Part shown: in pieces, positions 34,239 through 45,350 of the stretch
Numbering within the stretch: position 1 is the stretch's first letter
How the letters are laid out: each line of letters opens with the position of its first letter
From: Reticulascus tulasneorum
Taxonomy: Eukaryota > Ascomycota > Sordariomycetes > Glomerellales > Reticulascaceae
Length of the DNA: 64,000 nucleotides
Reading direction: 5' to 3'
Assembly (NCBI GenBank): GCA_001557505.1
Contig: LSAX01000007.1
Span: 2,542,001 to 2,606,000 of the forward strand
The notes under the pieces: model-generated
Told to the model about the DNA's origin: nothing
Seen by the model: the letters and a program-made list of their open reading frames with translations, nothing else
Databases searched by the model: none
Made by a program: the position numbers and the translations under genes

Positions 34239-35194
34239 CGACCCTCAAAGAAGCAGGGAAAACAGAGGGACATTTGGATTGCACCCCTATTGAGACTCCA
34301 GGAAGAAGTCCTGGTAGAGTCAAAGAACGGGATACACCTTCTGTCCAAGTGAAAGAATAAGAAACGCAATCCCCACACAGCTGGCCATGGCTTTCGCCGC
34401 CTATGAAGCCATGGAAACTGAGTCTGATGTCTCCGAGATTGGAGATGATATCGGGATGCAATATAGTAGAACAGAAGTTTAGTCATGCAATGTTAACCTA
34501 TAATGAAGACGAAGAAAACTCCAAATGATCTCATGCCAACCACACACTTACCCGCCCGACCAGTTTCATAGATCCCGCATCGTGAATCCTTGGCAAACGG
34601 CAAGCGCCCATCTGGATCTTCGAATCATCGTGGAAAAGGACCACGGAAATCCCGTGAGAAGAAACACCACGTCGATCACGGGTTTGCAGACCTCGAAGGC
34701 CTCTCCATATAGAATATCGAACATCAAAACCCCCACTAGTTATCCAATCCCATGAGTACGAATGTCGGCCTGCCGTATGGCCTACGCTGCGAATTCAGAC
34801 AAGTCAAGGTTTCAGACGACATGTGCGACGGCACTTCTGTCGGCGTTCAAAGCATTGATGGGATGAGGCACGAAGAGGTAAGTGGAGGCCGTTCTGTGTC
34901 GTCTAGGACAGGTGGCTGAGATTGAGTGCCGCGGAGCAGCAGACAAGAGCCGCGTGGTGCTATTGGGTGTAGGAGGTTATAGGTCACAGCAGTTCACGCA
35001 GCCTGCTTATTATGTCATGTTCCAAGTCCTCCTCCCACCTAATTCCACGACACCTCGCGCCGCGACGGATCACACACAATTGCAGCAATATTTCCAGCTA
35101 ATAGCACGGAAACCATTCTTTGTAATCCCTAGTCCTCCTTACCCATCGAGGAAGCATGCAAACGCTATAGTCCACCCATTGAACATGAATGCAA

Positions 35195-35218
35195 CCCCCC
35201 CCCCCCCCCCCCCCCCCC
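35195..35218. repeat. Poly-C tract (24 C on plus strand)
   Basis: Uninterrupted run of 24 C. Length is likely unstable and sensitive to sequencing error. Confidence 0.85.
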
Positions 35219-36042
35219 GCCCCAACTCCCCATATGAAACTCCGTTTCCACGAGCGCAGTTTCAGGTTCTGGGCTTGGCCGTCGACTCCCAAACAAGCCA
35301 CTCAACAGGCCCCGATTTTCCTGCGTTCCGTCCGCTGTTCGAACGAACCGTGACGATGGGCCCCAGGGTTCAAGACAATCATGGGTGCGGACCAAGGACG
35401 CTCGGCTCGTCAATGCTGTTACCAGGTTTCGCTGGGGTCCAGGGTCTGTTTCCATTTTCAGCACCCGTCACGTCAATCCTTGTTGAATTGAACTCTCCCC
35501 CCTTTTGCACGGTCAGCCCGATTCTAGATTCCATCCAGTGTCACGCCTCCTGTCTAAGGTCGCCGTTGTGGCTGCCAGACAATGAGATGACATGTCAGCT
35601 AGACACCAGACTCTCGCTGAGGAACCGCTCTCAATTGAGCGAGCCATACTGCCTGCATATCCAAGTTCCGTTGGCGCTCACTGGACTTTCAAATTCTTAC
35701 GGTGAAGTCTGTTGCGATGAGTAATGTTGCATGCGGTTGGACTTTGTAGACAATTTGATCGACGAGACATGGACAGTGTAGTTGATATTTGATGAATACA
35801 AGCTCGTCGGAGCAATGAGGCCCACCTTGCCACCTTGCAAATCACTGAGCACACATGATGGAATCATTGACAAAGAAAGACATAAAATTCTGTTCTCCAC
35901 AGATAGGAGCCTTATATGAAGGCAAAACCAGACAGCCCTTCTTCATCTACGACCCAAAAAGAATCCTAATTAAAACCCCAAAAAGTAACCGCATCCCCTC
36001 TTCAGTCCTCATCCTATCGGGTCAGGTATCTCGGTCGAGGCT

Positions 36043-37790
36043 TCAAGAAAGCTCTGCAACGCACGCCGCCACTTGGGCGTCGCACTCGGCTATGGTGACT
36101 CCATCAAGGTTTCCGCCATTCACACCGTCTATGCACTGGTTGCGTTGAATGTCGCATGCTCGCTGCACAGCCGCTGCCTCGTTAACGAACGTGTTGCCGT
36201 TGACCTCGAATGGTCGGTCCTGGTTGCCCGAATCCTCTACGGCAGGTGCTTGAATGCCACCAACGGCATTCGTCGTGGCTCCGCCCGCTCCGTTACCCGC
36301 GCCCTGCCCGGCCCCCGCGCCCTGTCCGGCCCCCGCGCCCTGACCATTATTAGATCCCGCGCCTTGATTATCTGCTTGGTCATTACCTTTTGAAACATGT
36401 TAGTACTCAAAGAATGTCATCAAAGTTGAGCGAGGAATCTTACCTTGAGTTCCATTGCCACCGGCTTGGCCAGCGTTGCCACCGTTGCCTGTCAAAAAGG
36501 TTAGCTAATGCATGGATGCGTCGAGGAGTGAGAAGACAAACCGCCTTGTTGCCCAGCGTTGTTATTGTTGTTGTTACCGCCGTTACCTAAAAAGAGATTA
36601 GACAGTGCAATGATGACGCGGAGTGTCTATAACATACCAGCGTTGGCGTTACCACCAGCATTGCCGCCGTTACCAGCATTGCCGCCGTTGCCCGCGTTCG
36701 CGTTACCGCCGTTACCAGCATTGCCGCCGTTGCCCGCGTTCGCGTTACCGCCGTTACCAGCATTACCGCCGTTGCCCGCGTTGGCGTTACCACCGTTGCC
36801 AGCGTTCGCGTCACCACCAGCATTGGCGTCACCACCAGCATTGGCGTTGCCGGCACCAACAGTGAACTTGTTGCAATCGTCTTGAGCACCTCGCTGTGCG
36901 ACAGGCATAAGGACAGGCTGATGGTTGGAGGCGCCGGTCATGCTGCAAACACGGTAGTTTCCTTCAGGAAGTCCTCCGGTGACAGTGGCCGAAAGGACAC
37001 CGTTCTGGCCAGCGTCGTTGATGCCCTTGAAGAAGACAAACTGGGAAGCGTCTAGGGGTTGAGCAGGAGTCAAGGAGTTTCCTAAGTCCTGTACGGTAAC
37101 GTGGGTGTGTCCAATGATGATTCCAGCTCCGTTGAGGTCCTGGGGGGCGGCGTAGTAAGTCTCTTGAGCATTGGTGAAGAAACCGGCGGCAAGGTTGTTT
37201 ATCCGCACTTGGATATCGAAGTCCGTGTTGGCTGCAATGTCACCGTTATGAGGAGGGTTGATCAAGATAGCAGACACCATCTGGTTCTGGGCAGGGATCT
37301 TGCCCATGACTGTGTATTTGTTAGCCTGGCTGAAAAGGTGATGCGTCTTGGGACCACTGACCGATGCCGTTGCAAGAGCCGCCGGTCTTCTGTTCACCAT
37401 TGGTGAGGTCCTCGCCCTCGCAGAAGTTGATGAAGTTGGCGTTGTCGACAGCAGATAGGACCTGTCCATCCGCGGCCGCGCCGCCGTCTCCACCATCGTT
37501 CTGAGAGCCAGTCTGGAGGGCAGCGGCAGCCAAGCAAGTCTCAGATGCAGCGTCGGCTTGTCCGCCTCCTTGGTTGCCTGTTATAAGCATCAGCTATCAG
37601 AGAAGACGGTGTGGGAACCATCTTGTAGCCTACCTGCATTGCCATTGTTTCCTCCATTCCCGCCGTTTCCACCGTTTCGGTTCTGTCGTCGCGAAAGTGT
37701 ATTGGTGCCAGGGGAAGCTCTGACAATGACCGACGCCTCGGAGACGACTGCCAGGCCCGCGAGGGCGGCGAGAACTGCCTTGATCTGCAT
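36043..37790 (-). CDS. Secreted Gly/Asn-repeat protein with conserved core and Cys-containing C terminus
   Basis: Exons 37634-37790, 37362-37577, 36638-37309, 36542-36586, 36444-36488 and 36043-36386 join to 492 residues. A signal peptide (MQIKAVLAALAGLAVVSEAS) is followed by a possible dibasic processing site (LSRR), a GNGGNGGN linker, then a 230-residue core with CEGEDLTNGEQKTGGSC, FDIQVRINNLAAGFFTNAQ, IIGHTHVTVQDL, FFKGINDAGQNGVLS and SNHQPVLMPVAQRG. This core is found in a widespread family of fungal secreted proteins that databases often mislabel as ribosomal protein S17. Then come GNGGNANA-type repeats, two 15-codon GN exons, a GQGAGAG tract, and a C-terminal domain with Cys at RACDIQRNQC, AECDAQVAAC. 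All five introns are phase 1, each splitting a codon beginning with G. Probably cell wall or extracellular. Confidence 0.85.
36638..36858 (-). repeat. Gly-Asn-Ala coding minisatellite in exon 3
   Basis: Tandem units encoding GNGGNANA and GNGGNA alternate, preceded by two AGGDAN units. The DNA units are near-identical, so copy number probably varies among strains. Confidence 0.85.
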
Positions 37791-38316
37791 ATTGCCGTAA
37801 AAGTAACGAAGAACAGTTAAATATCGAAAAGAATTCGGTTTCTGAAAGAAGAATACAGTTGAAATGGTTCCAGACCAGGTTGCTGAGAAGTGTATGAGGG
37901 GGAAAAAACGGTCACAGACTGCTGGATAGGAACAAAGGCTTCAAAGGAACGAATGAATGTAAGGACACACTCCCAGCATTGGAGAAACAAGAACGGAAGA
38001 AATGGGATGGATAAAAAGAACGAGAAGCTTGAACAAGAACTAGAAATAGATGGAGGGGACATAGAGGGAAATGTAGTCGGAAGCAATGCCAAGGCGTGGC
38101 GTCTTATAAGCACAGGGCCCGCAGCGTGGGCGTGGGTCAAGATCCTGGGAACAGGGACATGACTCCATAGTCCAGCACAAGGAGCATGGTCTCCATGGTT
38201 CCAAAACGTCGTGCAAGGAGGGCAGTAAGGGGGGTGGATGGTTGACAGGAGCACAAGCAGCAAGTATGTAGGGCATGCTACATAGAACAGAGCAGAAAGC
38301 ATCAAACCTGCAGACC

Positions 38317-38350
38317 GGGGGGTGTGGGGAGGGGAGGGGAGGGGAGGGGG
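38317..38350 (+). repeat. Tandem GGGGA array, G-quadruplex-prone
   Basis: Six G-runs of at least four separated by one to three bases, about 530 bp upstream of the start codon of the Gly/Asn-repeat secreted gene. Confidence 0.75.
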
Positions 38351-38693
38351 TACGGCAGCGGGCGACGGAGGTGAGAAAAAGAACCCCGGCCCAAAGCTGG
38401 GACGCCAGAGTCTCGCTCGAGCTTTGGGAGGATAGCTAGACACTGGTCTTGTCTGATGAGTTAGGATGCGACAGACAGCGGAGCATGGGTAGATGCCAGG
38501 AAGCAGGGGTGGGGGACGATCTGAAGGAGTTGATGGAGGGGATGTGCTCAGTGAAAGTCGGGCTATGTCGAGCAAAAGATGTGCGTGCTAAGGCGATCCG
38601 GGATTGCTGGGCATTACAGATTACACAGGTAGGTTATCCTCCGTGGAGCAAAAACGGGCTCGGTTCCAGCGGTCGACCGACTCTCTGCTGGTG

Positions 38694-38742
38694 TACTTAC
38701 CTAGGGGGATTACCCACTGGGTAGGTAGCTAGGTACGGTAGG
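38694..38742. repeat. TACCTAGG/GTAGGTAGCTAGGTAC palindromic cluster
   Basis: Clustered ACCTAGG, GGTAGGTAG and CTAGGTAC units. Similar clusters recur at 39234-39249 and 40336-40395. Confidence 0.6.
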
Positions 38743-40335
38743 AATTGCCAGAACACACACACGAAAGTCCCGGGTTTTCAGCGTTGCATGGCGAGGCGAG
38801 GCAAGGCGGTACGGGCTGTGTGTCGAGCAAGGTGCCCATCAGAGAAAAAAAGGTGGACGTTGTTGTAAATGCGGCTCCTCTTGTCGCAGAATGGGGTCAT
38901 TGCACCCCTGTCGTCCGAGCCGAACCAATGGCGTGCCCTCGCGAGAGGGACATCAAGCAGATGGCGTTTCGGCCGAGGCGTCGATGAAGCGAAACGAGAC
39001 GACATCCCCCTTAGACGCGGCTGTCTGAGCGCCTCCGTCGCAATCTTATTTGCTTTTTCTCTCTCTCTTTTCCTGGGGGGACGCGGCGGCCGTTGTTGCG
39101 GCTACCCACAATCCCATCCTCCGCTTCTCGAGGGTTTACCTGTCGAGATGCATGTATTTTATTGTGGTGCCGCCGGGCGGGCTTGTCCAAGTATGTATGT
39201 ACGCGGGTTGGCAGTACAATAGAGCTTGGCACAGTAGGTACCTACCTATGCAGCAGGAGAGAGCAGATTTGTGTCTTTCCCAGTGCTTGGAATTGATGCG
39301 AGGATATCAATTCATGCTAAGCAGAGATCCCTCTTCCCAGAGACCGGTTTTCTTTCTCTGTCATTTTGCCGTCGGTTCGCACGGCATTCAGGATGGGCCA
39401 GTGGATTCCCACTGCGCTGGAGATCTCGAACCGCCCTCGTTTCTCCTTGCCATAATCTTGGATAGCGAAGGGACAAAGGAGAGAGAAATGCTATTCTAGG
39501 TAGTCCGCAGAATCGACAGGCGAAACGAGCGGTCTCGTGATCTGGCCGCCACAGGTAGGCGGCAACTGGATGATTGGGAGAGAGGAAATCGGACGGCAAA
39601 AAGGCCGGCGGCGTCCATGCTCGATAGCGTGTAATGCCCCTAAACGGCGCCAAACAGTAACTTAACAACTGACCATTGCATTTCCTTTTCCATTTCCCTC
39701 CCTTCAATCCCGTGAGATGATTATCCATTGATGTGACTACCGAGGTAGCGCTTTCAGAATCCACTGATCATCGCATACGGAGACTCCTACCCGCCTGCCT
39801 TCCTCCGAGTCGTGGTAGTTAACTCCCGGGTCGTGCATCATTCCGTCCCCATCAACTGCATCTCAAGTTTTTTCTCTTGCTTCTGCTGTCCTGGTTGTCC
39901 TGGACCAAGGTAGACATGGGTCTCCCAGCGGACCGAACAATGAGGTGTGTATAAGGATTATGGCGCTGTGGAATCGTCCAACCTAATCTGTTCGGAAGTT
40001 CGGATGGCTCTTGTACATGAGCCCCATGATATGCATTTCGGGGGGTCCACCCGGCAAGTGTTTGAGAAAAAGAGGGTATCCCCGAATCCAACTTTTAAAT
40101 GGTGGAGAGGCGAGTGAGCGAGAGAGCAGCTCGAGCCGGAAGCGCCGTCCGGTCATCTGGCCTCCCGCTGCTTTTTTGTTTTATTCCATGGTTTTGCCCG
40201 TCCTGTCATCCAATCGAGCTGCTCCGCATCATTGCTTTTCGAGTTCCACTTTTGTTGAAAGAGGGACGAAATTGAAAAAGCATTGTGACTGACAGCTGGC
40301 TTGGCTGCTCCTCTTCCCACTTTCTTTCATTTCTG

Positions 40336-40395
40336 AATACCTACCTAGGTAGGCAAAGATACTCTACTCCATGTCAGGTAGGTACTCCGTAGTAC
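40336..40395. repeat. TACCTACCTAGGTAGG palindromic cluster
   Basis: Contains the inverted repeat CCTACCTAGGTAGG, then AGGTAGGTACTCCGTAGTAC. Same word family as the 38.7 kb cluster. Confidence 0.6.
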
Positions 40396-42144
40396 GGTCG
40401 GTCGCATGTATGTACGTAGTGCCTAGCGACTGACTAAAGGTTCCCGGGCACCCGCCGCCGGGGGCCCGTACTTTACTAAGGTTAAGCTCGATTGTGCTTA
40501 AAAGCCCAGCCCCTGTAAATGGAAGGCTTGTTCGTTCAGTGCATGCATCCGTAAGGGAGTTCCACGCTTTCGTACCAGATATCAGGTCATCCGTCCGTAC
40601 CTGCATCAAATCGCAGGGGGAGCCAGCCACCTTTCGGGCTCTAAAACCTTTTGGGAAGACATCCTCTTTCTGGGGGACGAACCCCAATTCCCTTGCATCG
40701 GCACTCAACTGTGCCATTTCCCATGATGGCGCATCTTTTGTCGGCCGGCGGATTTCATGCCATTATGTGGCTGGGCCGCACCACATGGACGACTCTTAGA
40801 TATCCGGAGCGGGCATCGAGGTCGATCCGAAAGGATTCCCTCCTCACGGGCCACTGGGAGCCTCAAGCCCTCATGCATCCCGACGGCTTGCGAAAGAATC
40901 CGCATCATGGCTTCAACACCCAGGATATCCTCCACCATTTCGTCTTCTTCGTACGATATGCCTATCTCGTCCGTCTCCCTTGCTACATACGTAGTAGAAT
41001 AACCTTATTTCGCAGTTCCACCTCTTACAAAGCAAGTGCATTAAACCCTGGCCGGTCGTCTTTCCCTTGGCCATGTGTGCCTGCCCTCACCGACCCCTGA
41101 CCCGATGTAAGCATCCTGTAACACGAGGCGAAGTTTGAAGCCCTGTGCCAACGGGCCATGGTGAAACAACTTCACCTCAACTCCTCTTCTTCTTTCTCTA
41201 AAATCGTCCCTACCTTGCAGAGACCTGGCCACTGTGCCTCTCGGATTGGATCTGTCAGCGCAAAATTCCCACCCTCGGCCCCTTGAAGTTCTGACCGATC
41301 ATCGTTGGGAGGGCATGAGGCGCCGCCTCCCCCCCGATTAGCTCCGAACACAGAGCGTAGCATCGCAGACTGATCATGTTTTCATCCCAGCCCAGGAACG
41401 GTTGAAACCCGACCATGAGCAAAGAAACATGTCATTTGCGTCAGACAAGGTTGCCGCGACGCTGGCAGATGCCCGCCAGCTCAACTTAAGCTTCTGGGCA
41501 CGCGGTTTCTCGGCACATTACAGATCATACAACTGATGAGCTGCAGGCGCACCCACGCCCTGTTCGTTCGGCCAAGCCTGGCAAGTGCCTTGTCAAAGAC
41601 ATGACTCCATCATCCAATGGTACCGTCCGCTGTCAGAGGAACAGACGGAAGTTGGGAGGACCTTTGCTGCACTCGGTATGTCCTCCGTCTCAGAGAACAC
41701 GCCATTTTTTATCTGCACAGATCTGAGAGGATGAGAAAGGATTGGCCACTGTTGCTACGAGAAACACGTTTGGTGGTGAATCAAACACATGACGTTGCCG
41801 AACATGCCCATCACATCAAAGCTCCTAAGAAATCCCAAATCCACGGTGCGCGGGAGCATACTCCCAGGTTTTACGTCGTGTGCAAATCACCACTCTCTGC
41901 AAAGATTCCCATCGACTTGACGCGCACCAGAGAATCAGCTCTTGGCGGATCTCATCATTTGGGAATCCCCCTTTAGCCTGCGGTGCCGTCCCACATCACG
42001 AGAATCGAACGATTCCGTCCTAGGCCGCCAAGCATTTGCTGCATCAAACGTGTTTTGATTTCTGGAAACATCTACGTTGCTCATTTAGAGAGCGTAGTAC
42101 ACCCGGCCCTACGAACATGAAAGGACGATTCTGGGCGTCTCATC

Positions 42145-43215
42145 TTATAACTCACCCATGCCTTCTACAGATTGCTGTTCGGTCCGTTTGGCTTGGGAGG
42201 CCAGGGCAATGAGGTCGAGCCAAGCTGCCATCCTGTACCCGGCACGGGCTACCTGAAGCTCGATGACCGGCGCCGCATTCTCGTAGTATTCTCCTCCGAG
42301 TTCTTGACCTTCAATTGCGAGCGCACCCTCCGGAAGTACTGGAACACGCCGGTTAGTTCCCGCAAGCACCACGAGAGAATCTGGATGGTCTCAAGCTTAC
42401 CATGAGTACAGACGTATGCATTTCCTTCTCTTGCCCACTGCAAACCCGTGGCACTGACGTCGGCAAAATTCAGACCCTTCAGCCACTCTTCTTTCTGGTC
42501 GGCGAACTTGCCATCCTTGATCTCGTCGGCTAGCTGATCTGCCCATCTCTTCGCGTTATCGTACGGCTTTCCTCTCAGTCCACCAATCAGTCTCTCCGCG
42601 ATCGAGCTATCCCAGACATGGTGCAGGTTGAGTTCGGAGCCGCGCCATAGCACGTGGATACTGTTTCCTCCCCGAGCGACATCTTCGTTGTGGAGCGGTT
42701 GATGGATGTCACCGACGAAGTGAACAACAAATCTGACGGCCTGATTGCGCTCCCATGGGCTCAACTGCGGATCCAACGCTCTTGCTGTGTAGTTTGCGAG
42801 TGCACTCACTACGCAGCCTTCCTTTTTGCAATCTCGCTCCAGGTCAACGCCGCAGTAGCTCGGAGGTTGGTCCTTCGCATCGATGAAATGAAACGGACCA
42901 GTGAAGTGTCCCCATCGAGTGTATCGAATAGTGTCCGCCCAGGTCGCAACGCCAGCCAGATAATGGCTCGTGTCGTTGTGTAGCAAATCTTGGAAGTAGG
43001 CTTCAGTCGTGTTCGCGACGAAGTGGCTCGCTAGGTAGGCTGTCGTGATGTGACCGAGACCTATCGTCGGACAGCGTTAGTTTCCACTGCAGTCAAACAT
43101 CCTGTGCCCTGCGCGACCAAGACAATCAATAAACGTGATGATACGTACTTCCCCAAGCTATAGCTCCAGGCAGGAAACCTGCGCTGAGCACTCCCGAGAT
43201 AATCGAGAGCTTCAT
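42145..43215 (-). CDS. S1/P1-type single-strand nuclease, secreted
   Basis: Zinc-dependent secreted nuclease and 3'-nucleotidase. Exons 43149-43215, 42401-43060 and 42145-42338 join to 306 residues. The signal peptide MKLSIISGVLSAGFLPGAIA ends just before Trp21, the residue whose amino group binds zinc in the mature enzymes (AWGSLGHITTAYLA). The other zinc ligands are visible: WADTIRYTRWGHFTGPFHF, FVVHFVGDIHQPLHNEDVAR, GGNSIHVLW and LNLHHVWDS. CGVDLERDCKKEGC gives the expected disulfide region. The length and the full ligand set suggest an active enzyme. It is divergent from the PQ-loop transporter, with an 833-bp shared upstream region. Confidence 0.93.
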
Positions 43216-44048
43216 GGTCAGGCAGCGACTTGGGGGCTGGGATCGTTGGTCGCAAACGTGTGGTTTCCCGTAGTACTGAGAAGGGATGTGAGATCTTCGA
43301 GTAGCACGTTCAATCAGTCAACGTCAGGCCCGAGTAGGTTTTATTGAACAAGTGCTCGTCGCGTTGTCAAGTCATCTGGCTAATAGTTCCTGTCCCACGT
43401 CACTCTATGGGAGATGGTGTGCATGCGGGTGGCCTGCAAGTTGGCAGAGGAACGAGGCTCCGATAGCGAATCATGGCTGTGTTTGGCCACCACGTGAAAC
43501 CCAGGCTGGGAGGCTTGTACCCAGTCGTGGCTGGACAAACACACCGGCTCATCAACCAAGCGATCACGAAGTCGATTAACTGATGCGAGGTTCAAATCGA
43601 GGAGGCTCATTGTTGCTTTCATAAGTTTTCGGTCCGATGACAACCATGATCTTCCTATTGGCGAAGCTATTGCGTTCATCCCCGCTGGTGAGGAAACATG
43701 ATTGTCCGGCTCGCAGCGGCAACCCGCCTGTACCTTCGGTTTTGGTACTGGAAGAACCCCACTAGCGGGGAGCTAGTTCCCTTTTTCGGAGCAGTTGGGG
43801 GGGGAATGATCTCAGCTTGGTTGATGTCATGCAGGGTCCATCTCCGGAACTCTCTTATCAAATTTGGGGGCACGCGATAAGAGATAATGCCCTGTCATCG
43901 GAGCGTGACTGTCTCGTCCATCCCACCAAACCCACCTTGATACTCACTGCCCACCTGACCTGTAAGCTCGATTCGCCGTATAAGGACGACTGTTCTCGCA
44001 TTGTCGAGTGTCTCTCTGTACGGATCCATTGCCGGTTCATCCATCACC
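43216..44048. promoter_or_regulatory. Divergent upstream region of nuclease and PQ-loop genes
   Basis: 833 bp between opposed start codons. Contains a run of eight G near 43798. No gene recognised. Confidence 0.45.
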
Positions 44049-45350
44049 ATGGCTTCCCTCTTATCAGCTGCGTTTACCGCCTTATCGCACCAGTCTCCTC
44101 TCAACGAGGCCTTATCTGGGGTGTTTGGGAGCATAAGCTTGACGGCATGGATATGCCTCCTCGTGCGTCTGCTAGCATCGTGATGGTCTCGGAGGGCCAA
44201 AGATGAGTCCAAAGTTGCTAACTCTGGTTCCAGATGCCCCAACTCATCGCCAACTACAAGGCTCAGAGCGCCGATGGCCTATCTATGGCGTTCCTCTTCG
44301 TCTGGCTATTGGGAGATGTCGCGAACCTTTCAGGTATGCCGTAACCCAGTCGCGTGCCCTTCATCTTCTCAGCTCCAGATCGCTTCTCCAAGATCAAAGT
44401 CTGCACAGGCAGGATCTTTCTCAACAAAGAGGCGGTCTGCCAGCGAAAATTTCTCCCCCCGAAAGCTGGCACGTGCCCCCGCTAACTCAACATTTCCAAC
44501 CCATAGGCGCTCTCTTCACTCAATTAGCACCGACGGCCATTGCTCTGGCATGCTACTTCTGCATTGCCGATCTAGTACTCATCAGCCAATGTACGTACTA
44601 CAACACGAAGAACGCACGTCGCGCTGCTCGACGCCAAAATTCGATCGACTCCGAAGTGTCGGAGGATGAACCGCTCCTCGGCAGACGACGGAGCTCGTCC
44701 CTCGGACTGCCCGGCTCGCACCGCCGGCATGTTGTCCATACCGAGTCGTCACTGGAGCCATTGAGGAAGATGATCACCGGCGAGGATGACACTCCTGACA
44801 GCAGCCCGTGGCTTCACAACACTCTGGCTATCTTGGGGGTGTATCTCGTCGGTGGTCTCGGATGGTTCGTGTCGTATAAAGCTGGCGCGTGGGAGGCCGA
44901 CCCGGGGGTACCGGATACGCCAGAAGCGCAAAAGATCGAGACCATTGGGCTGGTATTGGGCTATTTCAGCGCTCTTTGCTATCTTTGGTAAGCAAGTCAT
45001 TGATCCGGAGAGGGTAATGGCGACTAACAGCCGCAGTGCACGAATTCCCCAGATCATTAAGAACTATCGAGAGAAGTCTTGCGAAGGTGAGGCCCTAACA
45101 TCCAGTGGTCGAAAGTGCTGATTCTGACGTGTCTCAAGGTTTGGCGCTGCTATTTTTCCTCCTGTCCCTCACAGGTAACATGACGTACGGCGGCAGTCTG
45201 TTTTCATACTCGCAAGATAAGGATTACCTCCTCAAGGCTCTGCCGTGGCTTCTGGGATCGCTGGGCACCATGGTCGAGGATTCCATCATCTTCGTCCAAT
45301 TCCACTTGTATGCACCAAAGAAGGAACCGAAGACCACGAACCCAGCATAG
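44049..45350 (+). CDS. PQ-loop family vacuolar/lysosomal amino-acid transporter (Ypq-like)
   Basis: Seven-helix protein of the type of yeast Ypq1-3 and human PQLC2, which export basic amino acids at the vacuole or lysosome. Exons 44049-44162, 44234-44333, 44507-44987, 45037-45086 and 45139-45350 join to 318 residues. The two diagnostic PQ motifs are LLMPQLIANYKAQSADGLSM (Pro40-Gln41) and ARIPQIIKNYREKSCEGLAL (Pro236-Gln237). Between them lie helices ALFTQLAPTAIALACYFCIA and NTLAILGVYLVGGLGWFVSY, separated by a cytosolic loop with EDEPLLGRRRSSS. The EPLL acidic dileucine in this loop is a candidate vacuolar sorting signal. A possible further donor (TGTACGTAC at about 44591) is not needed to keep frame. 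Confidence 0.9.

Larger units (their letters stand above)
32524..36042. other. Gene-poor region, about 3.5 kb
   Basis: No convincing gene. Open frames here, including one of 280 codons at 34882-35724, have biased composition and encode a polyproline run only because they cross a poly-C tract. Contains the G17 and C24 homopolymers listed separately. Confidence 0.55.
37791..42144. other. Gene-poor region, about 4.4 kb
   Basis: Promoter side of the Gly/Asn-repeat gene, then sequence without recognisable genes. It carries a G-run array (38317-38350) and several palindromic TACCTAGGTA-like clusters. Open frames on both strands lack family signatures and plausible splice continuations. Confidence 0.55.

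Noticed and set aside
34882..35724. 280-codon plus-strand open frame
   Set aside because: Begins without context, crosses the poly-C tract to give an artificial polyproline run, and shows no family motif or splice continuation.
37817..38575. 252-codon minus-strand open frame
   Set aside because: Composition is dominated by Pro, Ser and Leu from a C-rich strand and it lies in the promoter of the secreted protein gene.
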